Assembly (NCBI RefSeq): GCF_047495875.1
Contig: NC_092486.1
Location: 3,364,195 to 3,428,194 of the forward strand
DNA from: Pithys albifrons albifrons
Taxonomy: Eukaryota; Chordata; Aves; Passeriformes; Thamnophilidae
Direction of reading: 5' to 3'
DNA length: 64,000 nucleotides
The position numbers and the translations under genes were made by a program. The notes below the pieces were generated by a model. The model searched no databases and was not told the origin of the DNA. It worked only from the letters and a program-made list of their open reading frames with translations. Shown in pieces: positions 48,419-59,957 of this stretch (position 1 is its first letter; every line of letters starts with the position of its first letter).

Positions 48419-49235
48419 ATAGAATTCCAGAGTGCTTTGGATTGGAAGGGTCCTTAAAGCCCATCCAGTGCCACCCCCTGCCATGGCAGGGACACCTTCC
48501 ACTAGTCCAGGATAGTCCAACCTGCCTTTGGACACTTCCAGGGATAGGGCAGCCACAACTGGTCTGGGAATTCCATCCCACCTCATCACCACTCTCACAG
48601 GGAGGAATTTCTTCCCACTTAGAGGTGACCACAGCACTGTCTGGAACTCCCTGAAGGGAAGTTGTGGCCAGCTGGGGGTTGGTCTCTTCTCCCAGGCACT
48701 CAGCAATAGGACAAGGGGGCACGATGGGCTCAAGCTCTGCCAGGGGAAATTGAAGTTGGAGAGCAGAAAGAAATTCTTTGCAGAGAGAGTGCTCAGGGAT
48801 TGGAATGGGCTGCCCAGAGAGGGGGTGGATTCCCCATCCCTGGAGGGTTTGCACCTGAGCTTGGCCGTGGCACTGAGTGCCATGATCTGGTAAAGGGGCT
48901 GGAGTTGGACCAAGGGTTGGACTGGATGATCTCGGAGGGCATTTCCAACCCAATCCATTCTGTGATTCTGTGGATGTGGCACTGAGGGAGAATCCACCAT
49001 GGCTTGATCCAACCCCACTGTGATCACCAGCCCAGGGCACAGAGTGCCCTGGGCTGGTGATCACAGTGGGGTTGGATCAAGGGTTGGACTTGATGATCTC
49101 GGGGGGCTTTTCCAACCCAATCCATTCTGTGATTCTATCCCATCTAACTCTGTCCCTTGGCAATGGAAAGCCATTCCCCCTTATCCCATCACTCCATGCC
49201 TTGCCCAGAGTCCTTGTGTCTCACCCTTCCAGGCA
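48419..49235 (-). mobile_element. Older antisense CR1, split by a nested CR1 insertion
   Basis: Left part 48,419-48,618 ends GGAGGAATTTCTTCCCA. Right part from about 49,136 resumes TATCCCATCTAACTCTGTCC. Together they restore the CR1 motif TTCCCAATATCCCATCTAA seen intact at 6.4 kb. The copy begins 49 bp after BIN3 exon 5. Confidence 0.87.
48619..49135 (+). mobile_element. Younger sense CR1 with palindromic tail, nested in an older CR1
   Basis: The CR1 3'UTR (AGAGGTGACCACAGCACTGT onward) reaches a first terminus at about 48,972. It is followed by the GTGGCACTGAGGGAGAATCC linker, a palindrome (about 49,003-49,079, AGA loop) and a second terminus ending about 49,135. Confidence 0.92.
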
Positions 49236-49499
49236 GATCCTCCTTCCCTTTTTATCAACATCTCCAAGACTTTTCCCACAGGAGTTTCTCTCCAATCTCA
49301 CCCTTCCCACTCTGGTTGCACTTGGGATTTCAGCTCACCCTGAGCACATGGGGGGAATTTGTTCCTTTTTGGTTAAAGGCTGTTCTGTTGTGCCCAGAAT
49401 CCCAAACCATCCCAGGATGGGCTCTGTACAAACCCATCCTTGTGCAAACTGGCTTTTCCAACCAACCTGACATCCAGTCATCCCTTCTGCTTTCCACAG

Positions 49500-49540
49500 G
49501 TGAATCAGATCCAGAAGACAGTCATAGAACCTTTGAAAAA
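49500..49540 (+). CDS. BIN3: BIN3 exon 6, residues 100-113
   Basis: Acceptor CTTTCCACAG and donor GTAAGT at 49,541. Encodes VNQIQKTVIEPLK plus two bases of Lys113. 41 nt, the same length as exon 3. Confidence 0.95.
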
Positions 49541-50691
49541 GTAAGTACCAAAATAGAGTAAGTACCAACATCCTTATTTGTCAGAGTCCTGTGTTTCAGG
49601 GATGGGGATCATGGTGGTGCCAGGCTGGGAATCAGCTCTGTCTTCACAGCACAATTAACACTGAAATGTGTTAAAGAAACCAACTACTCTTGTGTTTATG
49701 GGTTGGTTTCTACCAACACTTTGTTCCAGAAAAGAAGCAAAAACCACTCAGGGATCTTCCACAGAGACACATCCAGGGTGGGGAGAAACTGGTTGAGCAG
49801 AAGTTTCTTTCCTTTGGAAGTTTTCTAAAGAAAAAAGGATAAAGTCAGAGTTCTTGGATGTTTATAATTAATATTCCCATGCAAGGAAGGAAGAAATGTT
49901 GCAAAGCCTTTGTAGCCAAAGAGGTGGGAAATGCAGAGAGGAAAACACCCAAATTCCAGTTTTGTCACCCTGGTCTCCTCTGGCATCCACAATTCCCACC
50001 TTTCCCAGGGTCACAAGTTGTACCTTGAAACCTTCCAGGATAATTCAATTCTCTCCCACATACCCTCTGAAATCCTGAGATTGGCTGTTTTGTTACAAGA
50101 ACAGAGCAAAGGGAGCAAAAAATAAAATGAAATTGCTGTAATATGACAGTAAGTGTTGCAAATTGCTGAATAACAATTTCAGTTTAGGTTTGACACACAG
50201 AGGGTTGTTGTGGTTTTGGGTCGGGTTTTTTTTTTTTTCTTAAGTTGTTGTTTCTGCCCAAATCTGAAAGTAAAATCTCCTGTATCACTTAACACCTGAG
50301 GTTACAGAATGTTCCTGTCTGGGGGGTGTTTGGTGACTCAAGTTTTACCTTTGTCGTCTTTCCACGACCAGAAATTCTTGCTTATTTAAGGGGAAAAAAA
50401 ATGAAGAAAGAAGGAAAGAAAAAGCTAAAAATCCCAGCCTTTTGCTGTGGAATTGTGTTGCTTATTATCTAGATTGTCCTCATGAAAGATACATTAACTT
50501 TTTCTTCCAGCATTCTGTTAAAATTGGAAGAACTTGTGTTTCTGAAATATTCTGGTTTTTTCCTCCAGCTTGTGTTTGTTAATGAAATGAAAAGACAATC
50601 CCTGCAAACCTGCCTTGTGTTTGAAATCCTGGGGTGCTTAATTGAGGAGAATAAAGACATTTCCTTGTGTCCATGGCTGTGAAGATGCTCC

Positions 50692-51255
50692 AAGGTGTGG
50701 AGCCCCTCTGGAAAAGGCTGGGAGAGGCTGGGGGTGTTCAGCTGGAGAAGAGGAGGGTCCAGGGAGACCTGAGAGCCCCTTCCAAGGCCTAAAGGGGCTC
50801 CAGGAGAGCTGGAGAGGGACTTGGGACAAGGGATGGAGGGACAGGACACAGGGAATGGTTTAGATGGGATATTGGCAAGGGATTCCTGGCTGGGAATGAT
50901 GGGATTGTCCAGCCTGGAGAAGAGAAGGATTCCAGGAGATCTTGGAGCGTCTTCCAGAGTTTAAAGGGGCTCCAGGAAAGCTGGAGAGGGACTTGGGAAA
51001 AGGGATGGAGAAACAGGACACAGGGAATGGCTTCCCACTGCCAGAGGGGAGGGATAGATGGGATATTGGGAAGGAATCCTTCCCTGTGAGGGTGGGGAGG
51101 CCTGGAATGGATTTCCCAGAGGATGCTCCATCCCTGGAAGTGTCCAAGGCCAAATTGGATGGTGTTTGGAGCAGCCTGGGAAGGTGGAAGGTGTCCCTAG
51201 AACTGGATGATCCTTAAGATCCCTTCCCACCCAACCCATTCCATGATCCCATGAC
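50692..51255 (+). mobile_element. CR1 LINE fragments, sense, tandem partial duplication
   Basis: Two successive overlapping stretches share GGGGCTCCAGGARAGCTGGA and GGACTTGGGAMAAGGGATGG (about 50,692-50,890 and 50,900-51,255). The second runs on to a CR1 end, CAACCCATTCCATGATCCCA. Confidence 0.85.
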
Positions 51256-52484
51256 ACGGGACCATCAGTTATCTGTCCAGTCCTGTGTTTACTCCAACAT
51301 CCTGGCTGCTCTCCAGGCTTGGCAATTCTCTCCAACTCCCTACATTTCCACTGGCCTAGAATGTGATATTTTTCCCACCCTTCCTGCCCTTTGGCACCTG
51401 CAAACCATCACTGGGTGCTCTTCACCAGCTTGTGTTTCATGCTGGGGGAGCTGCATCTCCACACCAGGCACAAAAACCTGCCCTTCCTTCCCTCCCCCTT
51501 CCCTTTGTAGGTGCATCCCCAGCCAGGAACTTTCCTGAGGAGCCCAAGGGTCCATTTTGAGGCTAATGAGATGCAGGAGAGAAGTGCAGAGTTTGCACCT
51601 CCCCTTGTCCTGCTGGCAAATAAACCCCAGCGACATTTCTGGGATGAAAGTTGCAGATTAATGAAAGCTGCCTTGAGGAACTCTTCTCATTTCCAGTTAG
51701 GTGTTCCTTCCCCTCGCTCAGGCAGCTCTCCCAAGCCTCTCCCAAATTTGCTTTGACCCAGAAAAAAGGCTTTTTTTGCTCCAACAGCTGCACTTTATTA
51801 CATCTTCACTGGTGGTCTTTCATAGTTTATTAGCCAAAGAAACAGATAAGTTTAATCCAGACAATTATCATTAGTGGTAATATATTGTAATCAGAGGCAC
51901 ATGGGCTGTAAAATCTCCATTCAGTTGTCCAGGGATTGGAGTTTTCAGGCAAATATTGGGGAATTTGTTAAACCACGTTGGAAAAAAGCAGTAGTAGATT
52001 TAGAGGGAGGGGTTAGAGGCTTGTATTGTTTAAACCCTTCTCCTTCTGGGTTATTCATAATTTGGCTTTTTGAGCCCCTTGGCTGGGAATTACTCATTTC
52101 TTTTCAGGGCAGGAGCAAACTCCAGTGAGAATATTGCATAGTTCAGTGGTGGGTTGGGCAGGGAGCTGGGCAGGGTCAGCAGGGATCGGCTCCTCTTTGG
52201 GAGATGCCTGTGCAATTTCACACCAGATCAGCAGATCTGGGGCAAAGGGAATAAAAACCAGCTGGTTTTTCCTTCCCTCTCCCAGCTCTTCCCTCTAGCC
52301 TGGGTGAGCAGCCAGGGCAGGGATTGGTGATGTTGTCTTAGTGTTGCATTTAAGGAAGGAAGCAGCTTAAATAGGCCAGGTGGTTTGGAGATCCACAGGA
52401 TTTAGTGCCTTTCACGTTCAGAGCTGATTTTCAGGGCTGCAGGGTCTCAATTTAACAGCCTTTGTCTGAACCCCCCCTGAGCAA

Positions 52485-53455
52485 GGGGGTGTTGTGCTCA
52501 CCTGGCACTGCACCATTCCCTTGGCTCTGAGCATGGACCTGCTCCCGGAACTGGAAGGGTTTGGCCATGGGGATGTTGTGGTCACTCTGGCACGGTGTAA
52601 TCCCCTTGGAGCTTTGTCCTGCTCCCAAAACTGGAGAGGGTTTGGCCATGGGAGTGTCACAGTCACCCTGGCGTGGTACCATCCCCTTGGCTCTGAGGAT
52701 GATCCTGCTCCCAGAGTTAGCAGAAGGTTTGGCCATGGAAATATCCTGGTCACCCCAACATGGTACCATCCCCGTGACTCTGAGGATGGTCCTGCTCCCA
52801 AAACTGGAGAGGCTTTGGCCATGGGAATGTTGTGCTCACCCTGGCACAGTATGATGCCTTTGACCCCATGGTCCTGCTCCCAAAACTGGAGAGGGTTTGG
52901 CCATGGGAGTGTCACAGTCACCCTGGCGTGGTACCATCCCCTTGGCTCTGAGGATGGTCCTGCTGCCAGAGTTAGCAGAAGGTTTGGACATGGAAATGTC
53001 CTGACCACCCTGGCGTGGTACCATCCCCATGACTCTGAGGATGGTCCTGCTCCCAGGATTGGAGAGTCTTTGGCCATGGGAATGTCATGGTAACCCTGGC
53101 ACAGTATAATGCCTTTGACTCCATGGTCCTGCTCCCAAAACTGGAGAGGGTTTGGCCATGGGAGTGTCACAGTCACCCTGGCGTGGTACCATCCCCTTGG
53201 CTCTGAGGATGGTCCTGCTGCCAGAGTTAGCAGAAGCTTTGGCCATGGGGTCGTCCTGGCCACTCCAACATGGTACCATCCTCATGACTCTGAGGATGAT
53301 CCTGCTCCCAGAACTGGGGGGTGTTTGGCCATGGAAATATCCTGGCCACCCTGGCATGGTGCCATCCCCATGACTCTGAGGATGATCCTGCTCCCAGAAC
53401 TGGCAGAGGGTTTGGCCATGGCGTTGTCCTGGTCACCCTGGCAGGGGTGACACAG
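52485..53455. repeat. About 85-bp minisatellite with 3-unit (about 255 bp) higher-order repeat
   Basis: TTTGGCCATGG recurs every 80-90 bp. The subset GCTCCCAAAACTGGAGAGGG recurs at 52,621, 52,875 and 53,131, that is every 254-256 bp, so three diverged monomers form a higher-order unit. Non-coding. Confidence 0.95.
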
Positions 53456-54879
53456 AGGGTGCTGCCAGTGGGGTGCCACCACTCAGGACTGGGTGTCAGC
53501 CCAGTTGGGACACCCCAGGGTCCCACTCCATCCTCTGCCATCACCACACCATTCCCATCACCCCCTAAAGGGCCTTTCCTGGTGGCACCCACAGCCAGTC
53601 TCGGGCCAGGAGCAGCTCCAGGGGTGCCACACCGGAAGCAGGAAAAGCCGCTTTCCTGTCCTTACCAAGCCCCTAATGAGGATTTGGAGGCCAAGCAGCC
53701 ACATGGCTCCTGCACTGCCTAATCCCCCCTGTGCCACTGCACCCCTCGCCCTGCACTGTGCCCTCCCCTCGGAAGGGCTGGGTTTCATTTCCCCCTTCCT
53801 GGTGGGTGGGCAGCGTGTGGGCACGGGCTGAGGAATGGCAGGAATCCCCTGAGCCGTCCTGGTGCCTCTCCCAGATTCCCCTCCCCTCAGCTGATGCTCC
53901 CCAGCTCTGTTATTCCTCTTTTTTCTCCCAGCCCCTTTCCTTTTGCTCTCATTATCATCCCTAAAATAATGCCATAGGGAAGAGCCACCTGTGTGCCAGC
54001 TCAGTCCAGCCCAGTCCAGCCAGTGGGAGTGTTTGAGAAGCTTGAAAAGGGGGAGAAATAAAAGTTTTACCATTATTTTTCCCTGTGCCAAAGCCCTAAC
54101 ACCTCATTCCCATTGCTGGCATTAGAAATGGACTGGAAAAAGCCACAGGATGAGGATTTGGGATGGAGAGGACAAGGAGAAGAGCTGCAGGTGGAGAGGT
54201 GATGGGATGTTCCCACTCCTCCAGCATCCCCACCATCCCCATCCTGGCCTTCCCAGCAAAGAGATGGCGAGAAGTTTTCAATTTCCAAGCCCCAGACTTG
54301 TCAGCTGGGCTGACAAACAGACAGCTCCAGCAGTGCTGGGAATCCTGGGGGCACTTTCATCTCCCCTGGCAGTGCCTCTCCAGCCCCATCCTTTAATTAC
54401 GGGAAGCTGAAGGGAGGCTGGCGTGGAGACGAGGTGGCAACATGATTTATAATTCAGAGGATGGGGTGATTTAGATGTTTTCCCAAGGATAACCTGTCAT
54501 CCTAAGAGGAGTTCACCAGCAGGTTCCCCCTCTCTCCCCCTGCAGCAGCAGGGAGATGGTAATTTGTATTTTCCTTTCGTTATCCCTGTGGATCTCCCCT
54601 CACCTGCTCCTCTTAAGCTGCCTGGGCTGTAATCCCCTCTCAGCTGCCTTCCCTAAAAAGTGACAGGGAACAACAGCAGATTATTCCACAAGCTGATTTT
54701 GTGGTAGGGGCTCTAATACCCCGTGCTGCTGTTTTACCTTCACTTCCCCACCATTCTCACCAAAATTTATTAAAATCGGCCTTGATGTTCTTTGTTTTAT
54801 GTAAAAAAAAATTAGAACTTGGATAGTAAAGGACAGTGGTGAGGATTTGGGATTGGTTATGGCTGTCAGAGCCCCTCAT

Positions 54880-55982
54880 TCCTGTGGAAGCAGGGGCTGG
54901 GAGAGCACAGGAAGGAAGCTGATTCTGGGATTATTGATAAGATTAAATATAAGGAAATGTTTTTTCTTGAAAAGGATTGTTGGAACGGACTGGCCAGGGC
55001 AGTGGTGAAGTCTCCATGTCTGGAAGTGTTCAAAAAACATGTGGATGTGGCACTTGGGGACACGGTTTAGTGGTGAACCTGGTGGTGGTGCTGGGTCATA
55101 GAATCACAGAATGGATTGGGTTGGAAAAGCCCTCCGAGATCATCAAGTCCAACCCTTGATCCAACCCTACTGTGATCACCAGCCCAGGGCACTCTGTGGG
55201 CATTGGAATGGGCTGCCCAGAGAGGGGGTGGATTCCCCATCCCTGGAGGGTTTGAAGCTGAGCTTGGCCGTGGCACTGAGTGCCATGATCTGGTAAAGGG
55301 ACTGGAGTTGGACCAAGGGTTGGATTTGATGATCTCAGAGGTCTCTTCCAACCCAAGTGAGAAGAAAAGAGCAACGAGGCTGGAGAAGGGACTGGAGCAC
55401 AAGTGCTGTGGGGAGAGGCTGAGGGAGCTGGGGGTGTTCAGCCTGGAGAAGAGGAGGCTCAGAGGTGACCTCAGCACTGTCTGGAACTGCCTGAAGGGAA
55501 GTCCTGGCCAGCTGGGGGTTGGTCTCTTCTCCCAGGCACTCAGCAATAGGACAAGGGGGCATGATGGGCTCAAGCTCTCCCAGGGGAAATTGAGGTTGGA
55601 GAGCAGAAAGAAATTCTTTGCAGAGAGAGTGCTCAGGGATTGGAATGGGCTGCCCAGAGAGGGGGTGGATTCCCCATCCCTGGAGGGTTTGAAACTGAGC
55701 TTGGCCGTGGCACTGAGTGCCATGATCTGGTAAAGGGACTGGAGTTGGACCAAGGGTTGGACTTGATGATCTGGGAGGGCTTTTCCAACCCAATCCATTC
55801 TGTGATTCTGTGGATGTTGCACTGAGGGAGAATCCACCACATCTTGATCCAACCCCACTGTGATCACCAGCCCAGGGCACTCTGTGCCCTGGGCTGGTGA
55901 TCACAGTGGGGTTGGATCAAGGGTTGGACTTGATGATCTGGGAGGGCTTTTCCAACCCAATCCATTCTATGATTCTGTGATT
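54880..55982 (+). mobile_element. Composite of several CR1 pieces with palindromic modules
   Basis: 54,880-55,096 is an old sense CR1 fragment (GGAAGTGTTCAAAAAACATG, GGTGGTGGTGCTGGG). 55,097-55,200 is an antisense terminus plus a half palindrome. 55,201-55,365 is a sense CR1 terminus starting GGAATGGGCTGCCCAGAG. 55,366-55,810 is a longer sense CR1. 55,811-55,982 is a tail module with a perfect-arm palindrome (about 55,845-55,921, TCT loop) and a second terminus. Confidence 0.85.
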
Positions 55983-56395
55983 TGTGCCAGGCTCTGCACC
56001 AGCAGCTTTGTAAATAACATGCATGGGATGGTTGGGAAGACTCTGGGCCGACATGTGAAGTTGTGAAGTCGTCGGAATAACTTGGCACTGGCACGAGCCT
56101 CTATCTCCCTGTTGCCCTGCACGGGTGGTCACCACCCCTGGCACTGCACTTGGGATCATGTTTCTGTCCACACAGGGAGAAAAAAACCTGGGCAGGGCTT
56201 CAGCATGGGCAGCAAACCCTTTCTTTGTGAAACCAGGGGGATTTCAGAGCTGCTGGTTCACAGGGAGTTCAGGTTGGAGGGATTCCTTTGGGATCCAGAG
56301 GCAGCTTTGCCTCAATCCACAGGAGCTGAACAAGGAGCATCCTCCCCTCTGCTTGAGCTGAGCTAATCCTGCGTGAAAATTAAACCAGGTGGCAT

Positions 56396-56578
56396 GGCTG
56401 GCACAGGGAGAGCTTGGTGGGCATGGGAAAAGCTCAGCTGGCACAGGGAGAGCTTGGTGGGCATGGGAAAAGCTCGAGTGGCACAGGGAGAGCTTGGTGG
56501 GCATGGGAAAAGCTCAGCTGGCACAGAGAGAGCTTGGTGGGCATGGGAAAAGCTCGGGTGGCACGGGAAGGGCTTGGC
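56396..56578. repeat. 40-bp minisatellite, about 4.5 copies
   Basis: The unit GCACAGGGAGAGCTTGGTGG plus GCATGGGAAAAGCTCAGCTG is found at 56,401, 56,441, 56,481 and 56,521. Confidence 0.95.
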
Positions 56579-56639
56579 TGACATGTTGGAGGCACAACTG
56601 ACCCAATCCTTCCTGCTGGTGCTGGAGGTGAAGGACCAC

Positions 56640-56938
56640 CACAGTGGCACAAGCTCAGGAAGTGATAGGACAAAGGGGAAGGGGTTTAAACTAGAAAAGG
56701 GGGGATTTAAATTAGATATTAGGAGGAAATCCTTCCCTGTGAGAGTGGGCAGGCCCTGACACAGGTTAGGCAGAGAAGCTGTGGCTGCCCCATCCCTGGA
56801 AGTGTCCAAGACCAGGTTGGACAAGGCTTGGAGCAACCTGAGCTAGTGGAAGGTGTTCCTGCCTATGGTTGAGTCTGGAAAGAGATGATTTAAGTTCCTT
56901 TCCAACCCAGCCCATGCCAGGATTCAATGATTTCCAGG
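56640..56938 (+). mobile_element. CR1 LINE 3' fragment, older subfamily
   Basis: Contains AAATTAGATATTAGGAGGAA, GAGAAGCTGTGGCTGCCCCA and TTCCTTTCCAACCCAGCCCA, then a decayed end. Confidence 0.85.
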
Positions 56939-57892
56939 AACTCAGGACTCTCAGAGCCGGGCAGGGCTGTGGATCCAGGGAGTTGAGCCCCCCCTTCTCT
57001 CTGAAATTCAGCATATAATCTATGCATTAAAAGTCCTTGGGAGGCAGTGGTTGCTGTGCCTACACAGTAACAGCCTCTTCACATCCAGCCCTGTAGATAT
57101 TTTTTAAAGCACTGCCAGAGTACAGTGTCCCTCCATCACGGGCTGCAATATTGATACTGGGAATAAAAAGAGGGGGGGAAAAATCAAAATCGAGCCTTTT
57201 TTTCCTTTCTAAAACCCAGATTTAACTTCAAAGTGAATGGAAACTGCGTTGCTGATTGTCTTCTGTGTCCTCACTCGCCGCTTGCCTGAGCCAAAGGGTT
57301 TGCCCTTCCCTGCAGAGCGGGTTTGGGGGTGGATGTGTGTGGATTCTCTGGGGTCTTGTGGCTCTGGTAATGCAGGAGCACCATGGAAGTGCCAGGGAAA
57401 GGCTGGGCCATCAGGGAGACACCCCTAAAAGGTGGTTTGAGGTGCCAGCACAAGGCTGAGTGGGTTTGAGGCATCTCAGTGGGTGTTTTCCAGGGACTGA
57501 TGGATGTGCAGGGAGTGATGGCCACATCCAGGACATGCTCAGTGCTTGGTGCACAGGTGGGAGGGGAGGATTTCCCAGCCTCAGACCATCTCCCCTGACA
57601 TTCCCATGTCCAAATTCTTGCTTTGGAGGAGCAGCTTGTGGTGGAGGAGCAGCTCAGCTCTCCCTCCTGGTCCTTATTCTGCCCTGCTTTAGGTCTGAGG
57701 TTGTGTGTTGTTGCCAAACCTCCACCATCAAGGAAGGAACATAAAATAAAGCCAAGAGAGCCTCTGGCCTGGTGGGATCCATCCTGTCCATCATGGATAA
57801 CTGGGAGAAATTCCTGCAGAAGCTGCAACCTCCAGTGCTCACATCAAGTCTGTGCTGTTGGCAAAAAACACCCATTTTGAGGAGACCTGGTT

Positions 57893-58040
57893 TAAAACCA
57901 GCCCTGGAAGTGTTCCAGGCCAGGCTGGACAGGGTTTGGAGCCTCCTGGTCTTGTGGAACATGTCCCTGCCCATGGGATTGGAACTAGATGGTCCCTGAG
58001 GTCCCTTGCAACCCAAACCATTCCATGATTCTATGAAACC
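57893..58040 (+). mobile_element. CR1 LINE 3' fragment, short
   Basis: CCAGGCCAGGCTGGACAGGG to CCATTCCATGATTCTATGAA, sense orientation. Confidence 0.85.
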
Positions 58041-59526
58041 AAACCATTATTCCATGAGACCTCTCAACATTCCCTTCCCTTCCCATCCTCCGTGCCCTCC
58101 TTCCCTCCCATCCCTACTCCCCTAACCCCTTTCCCAGCGTGTTTTTGGACTTTAATAAAGAGGTTGGGGATATTTTAGCAGCCCAGGAGCTGGTGAGGCC
58201 ATGCCTGGAGCTTGGTGCATCCAGGACATGCCACCCATTTAAATATAATGGGACCGTGTGGGCCGGTGCCCATAAAAAGCAACGTCAGGGCAGAGCATCT
58301 GATCCACCCTGGGCAGCTGGAAAAGCTCCTTGATGACTTTTCCAGGTTGTTCCTCGTGCCACAGCCCTGCAATAGTGTCGGTCAGAGGGAGAATATCACG
58401 GGATAAATTTATATTTGTGTATATTTGCCAAGCATGAGAGGCCTGGGGGATGTGCAGGGACCGCTTGGGATTGGAGGATCAAATCCCTGCTCAGCATCTC
58501 AGGGAGGGATGCTCCACAAAAATACAGATTTTCCCACTTCTCCCTCGCTCCTGGCATTTGCCCCTTTGCAAACTGAGGCTCAGGGATAGAAGTTTTCCCA
58601 CCAGTCCAGCACATCAGCCCCCTCTGGAGCGAGCAGGGCAGCGGAAAATGGGATTTTAAGAGAGGATGGAGTGGCTGGGAACACCCGTGGTTTGAGTTGA
58701 ACCCTGGATTTAGGTCACATCTAAAGCAAATTACACTCATTAAGTGATGTTTGTGCCTTTTCTTTCTGCTAATGTGCCCCCCAGTCACTTTATATATTGT
58801 TTTTTTATCCATTTAAAGAGGTGGAAAAGCTGTTTGTTCCCTCTTGGAAGTAAAATCCACCCCCAAGCTGTTCAGATATATTTTTCACCACCAATTCCTG
58901 GCTTTGACCCTGCCAAGATCACCCTAAAAAATGATGAATTTTAAATCAATATCTCCAGAGGGAGCATCACCCATTTGATACAAACCTCACAGCCCAGCCC
59001 TGGTATTCCAGTATAATTTGATTTACTGGAATTTGGGAGAAAAGAGCAAAGCTCCAGTTCTTGCTTTTCCCTTTTCTGTCACATTCAAAAATATTCTCTC
59101 TCTTCTCCACCATCAGATGTTGGTGGTTCCTCAATTTGTAACACATTTTAATAAAATGAATCTTCCCGTGGCCTGAATAATTGTTGGATGCTGTTAATCC
59201 TTGGGGAGGGGTCAGAGCTGCTCTTGAGCTGGGTTTGCAACCCCCAAAATTGCCAAAAATAGCAGAGAATTTGCCCCCCCCAAAAAAGTAAAAAAAAATA
59301 AAAAAATTTTATTAAAGCCAAAAAAGCAAATTAACAAAAAAAAAAAAATTAACCAAAAAAAATGAAGAAAAATGAAAAAAAAAAAAAGGAAAAATTGCTG
59401 CATTTAATATTTATTTCACAGTTTATATTTATTTTTTCTGGACTTTTAATTCAACTTCTCTGCCTGCTCATTCCACTTCCAAAGAGGGAACTGGGGAAAC
59501 ACCACATTAATTCAGTATATTCTGAG

Positions 59527-59612
59527 ATCATCACACACTCCTGGAATGGTTTGGGTTGGAAAATCCCATCTCATTCCACCCCCTGCAATAGAACTTAGAC
59601 CAGGGATTGCCT
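59527..59612 (-). mobile_element. CR1 LINE fragment next to BIN3 exon 7
   Basis: CTGGAATGGTTTGGGTTGGA followed by a decayed CCACCCCCTGCAATAG block, antisense. It ends about 58 bp before the exon 7 acceptor. Confidence 0.7.
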
Positions 59613-59669
59613 TGAGTGCTCCATCCATCCCAAATATCCCATCCCAGCCTTTTTCCATCCTTTTTCCAG

Positions 59670-59811
59670 GTTCAGCAGCGTCTTCCCCAGCCTGAACATG
59701 GCAGTGAAGAGGAGGGAACAGACACTCCAGGACTACAAACGCCTGCAATCCAAGGTGGAAAAATACGAGGAGAAGGAGAGGACTGGACCTGTCCTGGCCA
59801 AGCTGCACCAG
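59670..59811 (+). CDS. BIN3: BIN3 exon 7, residues 113-160
   Basis: Acceptor CCTTTTTCCAG and donor GTACCA at 59,812. Encodes (K)FSSVFPSLNMAVKRREQTLQ, then DYKRLQSKVEKYEEKERTGP and VLAKLHQ. This is the central long BAR helix, with the Lys/Arg-rich surface (MAVKRREQ, KVEKYEEKE) that contacts membrane in BAR dimers. Ends on a codon boundary. Confidence 0.97.
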
Positions 59812-59957
59812 GTACCAAGATCCTCACAGAGCATTCCCAGGAAAACTTGGGAAGAGCTTTTCTCTTGGCATCCCACATCCACCAGATACAACATTTTGGA
59901 GGGATGTCTTTTATCCATGGAAAAATCCCACTTTGACACTACAGATTTTAAAGCTCT

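Larger units (their letters stand above)
49541..59669 (+). other. BIN3: BIN3 intron 6, contents
   Basis: 10.1 kb. Between listed repeats, 49,541-50,691, 51,256-52,484, 53,456-54,879, 56,939-57,892 and 58,041-59,526 show no gene. An A-rich, near-homopolymer patch lies at 59,280-59,395. AT-rich unique blocks (about 51,780-52,100, 54,420-54,830 and 58,700-59,200) are candidates for non-coding function only. Confidence 0.6.
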
